From: an uncultured Clostridia bacterium
Lineage (GTDB): Bacteria; Bacillota; Clostridia; Oscillospirales; Butyricicoccaceae
Direction: 5' to 3'
Assembly (NCBI GenBank): GCA_945486175.1
Contig: CALYTA010000062.1
Coordinates: forward strand, 1-6,647
DNA: 6,647 nt
Shown: piece by piece, positions 4,930 through 6,647 of the stretch
Layout: each line of letters begins with the position of its first letter
Numbering within the stretch: position 1 is the first letter of the stretch
Made by a program: the position numbers and the translations under genes
Notes under the pieces: model-generated
What the model was told of the DNA's origin: nothing
The model's database searches: none
Seen by the model: only the letters and a program-made list of their open reading frames with translations

Positions 4930-6369
4930 ATGGCAGTTCTTGAAAATCTGGAGCCGAAACGTGTGTTTGGCTTTTTTGAGCAGATGTGTGCAATTCCGCA
5001 TGGTTCCGGCAATACAAAGGCAATCAGCGACTGGCTGAAGGCATTTGCCGATGCGCGTGGCCTGGAAGTGCACCAGGACAACATGGGCAATGTCATCATC
5101 ATCAAAGAGGCATCTGCCGGGTATGAACAGGCAGAACCGGTGATTTTCCAGGGCCATATGGACATGGTGTGCGAAAAGGCACCCGGCTGCACGAAGGATA
5201 TGGAGACCGAAGGGCTTGACCTTGCGACGGATGGAGATACCGTCTATGCAGAGGGCACGACGCTCGGCGGCGATGACGGCATTGCGGTAGCGATGGCGCT
5301 CGCTATTCTGGATGATCCGGAGATCCGGCATCCGCGTTTTGAGGCAGTGTTCACAGTTGACGAGGAAATCGGTATGCTCGGTGCGGTCGATATTGATGTC
5401 AGCCCGCTGAAGGGACGCCGTATGATGAATCTCGATTCCGAGAATGAAGGTGTCTTCACAGTCAGCTGTGCCGGCGGCAATATTTCCCGCTGTGTACTGC
5501 CGCTGACGCGTGCACCGTTTGACGGCACGGTTCTGCGCCTGACGGTCGGCGGTTTGCAGGGCGGACATTCCGGTGTTGAAATCGACAAGGGTCGCGGCAA
5601 TTCCAACATGCTTATGGGCCGCGTGCTGTGTGCGGTCAGCAAGGTGACCGATATGCGCCTGATTTGTGTGGATGGCGGCCTGAAGGACAACGCCATTGCG
5701 CAGGAGACCGTTGCAGTCATCTCCGCCGCGGATGTAAACGCAGTGAAAACGGTCTGCGCACAGATGCAGGATGCACTCAAAAACGAGTATCGTTCCACCG
5801 ATGCCGGTGTTTTCACCGATGTTGGGGAGACAGAAGCTGATCTGCTGCCGATGGATGCGGCAAGCACGCACAATACAGTATGCTTGCTGGCCTGCGCGCC
5901 GAATGGCATTCAGGCAATGAGCCATGAAATTGATGGGCTGGTGCAGACCTCGCTCAATCTGGGCGTGCTCAAAACCGAAGAACAGCAGCTCAGTGCATCG
6001 TTCTGTGTGCGCAGCAGTGTGGAGACACAGAAGCAGATGCTGGTCGACCGCCTGACCTGCCTGATGTCCGCACTGGGCGGCAGTGTCGAGGTGTCCGGCG
6101 ACTATCCGGGATGGGAGTTCCAGAAGGATTCCGCGCTGCGCGACCTGATGGCTGAGGTATATACCGAGCAGTATGGACAATCTCCCAGAATTGAGGCCAT
6201 TCATGCCGGTGTGGAATGCGGCATGTTTGCAGGCAAACTGCCGGGACTGGACTGCGTGTCATTTGGCCCTGACCTGACGGAAATTCATACGTTCCGTGAG
6301 CGCATGCATATCGCCTCTGTCCAGCGCACCTGGAAGCTGGTTGTGGAAGTACTCAGACGGATGAAATAA
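4930..6369 (+). CDS. pepD: Aminoacyl-histidine (Xaa-His) dipeptidase, M20 metallopeptidase family
   Basis: The 479-residue product matches the usual length of PepD, a cytoplasmic zinc dipeptidase that hydrolyses Xaa-His and other dipeptides. The M20 catalytic set is complete: GHMDMV (His76 zinc ligand, Asp78), GGDDG (113-117, bridging Asp115 or Asp116), DEE (144-146, general base Glu145), LDSE (168-171, Asp169) and a C-terminal EIH (His453). GGHSG (211-215) supplies the His213 of the dimerisation domain. The assignments come from alignment by eye with the E. coli PepD pattern. The N-terminal block ending in CAIPHGSGNTKAISDWL (20-36) is also typical. The ATG at 4930 has AAAGGAG (4915-4921) 8 bases upstream. 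It lies 42 bases after the preceding small gene with no real terminator between, so it probably shares the transporter transcript and degrades imported peptides. A good terminator follows. Confidence 0.94.
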   Translation: MAVLENLEPKRVFGFFEQMCAIPHGSGNTKAISDWLKAFADARGLEVHQDNMGNVIIIKEASAGYEQAEPVIFQGHMDMVCEKAPGCTKDMETEGLDLATDGDTVYAEGTTLGGDDGIAVAMALAILDDPEIRHPRFEAVFTVDEEIGMLGAVDIDVSPLKGRRMMNLDSENEGVFTVSCAGGNISRCVLPLTRAPFDGTVLRLTVGGLQGGHSGVEIDKGRGNSNMLMGRVLCAVSKVTDMRLICVDGGLKDNAIAQETVAVISAADVNAVKTVCAQMQDALKNEYRSTDAGVFTDVGETEADLLPMDAASTHNTVCLLACAPNGIQAMSHEIDGLVQTSLNLGVLKTEEQQLSASFCVRSSVETQKQMLVDRLTCLMSALGGSVEVSGDYPGWEFQKDSALRDLMAEVYTEQYGQSPRIEAIHAGVECGMFAGKLPGLDCVSFGPDLTEIHTFRERMHIASVQRTWKLVVEVLRRMK

Positions 6370-6397
6370 CATACACGAGAAAACCGGATACAATTGT

Positions 6398-6440
6398 GAA
6401 GCAGTGATCTGCCGTAAAGGCGGATCACTGCTTTCCTGTT
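6398..6440 (+). terminator. Rho-independent terminator after pepD
   Basis: GCAGTGATCTGCC (6401-6413) pairs with GGCGGATCACTGC (6419-6431) with a single T.G wobble around a GTAAA loop. A-T pairs at the base lengthen the stem by two or three pairs. A T-rich tail (TTTCCTGTTT) follows. It begins about 30 bases after the pepD stop and should end the peptide-use operon. Confidence 0.85.
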
Positions 6441-6484
6441 TCTCAAGAGGTACAAATAACTGCTGGATATTACATTTTTTTGAA

Positions 6485-6502
6485 AAAGGAGGTAGAAATA
6501 TA
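6485..6502 (+). promoter_or_regulatory. Orphan perfect Shine-Dalgarno sequence without a start codon
   Basis: AAAGGAGGT at 6485-6493 is a near-perfect anti-16S match, yet the next 12 bases (AGAAATATATAA) contain no ATG, GTG or TTG. The first ATG (6517) is 23 bases away and stops after two codons. This may be the remnant of a lost gene start or a chance match. Confidence 0.35.
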
Positions 6503-6535
6503 TAAAAGACCGGCGAATGCATTGAAAATAAATAG

Positions 6536-6564
6536 TAGACATTTCCTGCAATATATGGTAACAT
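6536..6564 (+). promoter_or_regulatory. Extended -10 sigma-A-type promoter facing out of the window
   Basis: TAGACA (6536-6541) and TAACAT (6559-6564) are 17 bases apart, and TGG immediately before the -10 makes an extended -10 element (TGGTAACAT). Transcription would start near 6571 and run past the window end. The remaining bases are A/T-rich with no clear ribosome binding site, so the gene it serves is probably beyond 6647. Confidence 0.55.
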
Positions 6565-6647
6565 GAGACTACGAATAGTTAAAAATTGATGACAAAGCAG
6601 GATTGGGGCTGCGGATTTATTTTTTGTTGGTTTTTCGGGACAAATAG

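Noticed and set aside
4909..6204. A 431-codon open frame on the minus strand opposite pepD
   Set aside because: It lies entirely antisense to a gene with a full catalytic motif set and its His/Cys/Arg-rich translation matches no family.
6259..6564. A 101-codon minus-strand frame over the pepD 3' end and downstream gap
   Set aside because: It reads through the pepD terminator and coding end in antisense, has no good ribosome binding site and no recognisable domain.
6589..6647. An open frame from ATG 6589 (MTKQDWGCGFIFCWFFGTN) to the window end as the start of a gene
   Set aside because: No ribosome binding site lies upstream and only 19 codons are visible, so it cannot be supported.

Overview
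The window looks like chromosomal DNA from a Gram-positive anaerobe of the Clostridia, perhaps an Oscillospirales/Ruminococcaceae-type gut bacterium. The reasons are moderately GC-rich genes separated by AT-rich gaps, strong AGGAG-type ribosome binding sites with frequent GTG/TTG starts, sigma-A-type promoters, and the gene families present. The family-level placement is inference and is not secure. All five genes are on the + strand, and I see no rRNA, tRNA, CRISPR array, insertion sequence or phage gene.

Region 1 (1-1908) is the 3' part of a large translation-factor gene. The window opens inside domain II of an EF-G/TetM-type GTPase, so the G domain lies upstream. Domains III, IV and V follow, then a linker and a C-terminal NYN/YacP domain of the family of Bacillus Rae1, a ribosome-dependent mRNA endonuclease. 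This fusion is the most interesting object in the window: a factor shaped to enter the ribosomal A site carries a nuclease of a family that cuts mRNA in the A site. The TetM antibiotic-displacing loop in domain IV is replaced by a different, His-containing loop, so a role in tetracycline resistance is doubtful.

Region 2 (1909-2185, 277 bases) is non-coding. It holds a short tandem repeat, an inverted repeat enclosing a TATAAT box, a near-consensus sigma-A promoter (2066-2094), a perfect 11-bp palindrome starting at the expected transcription start, and a second hairpin just before the next ribosome binding site.

Region 3 (2186-6369) reads as a peptide-use operon. It encodes an OPT-family oligopeptide transporter (GTG start), an orphan PqqD-like small protein (TTG start), a membrane-anchored small protein with a winged-helix-like tail that overlaps the previous gene by ATGA, and an M20 dipeptidase of the PepD type. 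A plausible reading is that the transporter imports oligopeptides and PepD hydrolyses dipeptides in the cytoplasm. The two small proteins have no assigned role and could be regulatory or peptide-binding partners. A 12-bp hairpin without a U-run lies between the transporter and the small genes and may reduce downstream expression. A good intrinsic terminator follows pepD at about 6398-6440.

Region 4 (6441-6647) contains no convincing gene. It has a perfect Shine-Dalgarno sequence with no start codon at a usable distance, and an extended -10 promoter (6536-6564) pointing out of the window toward an unseen gene.
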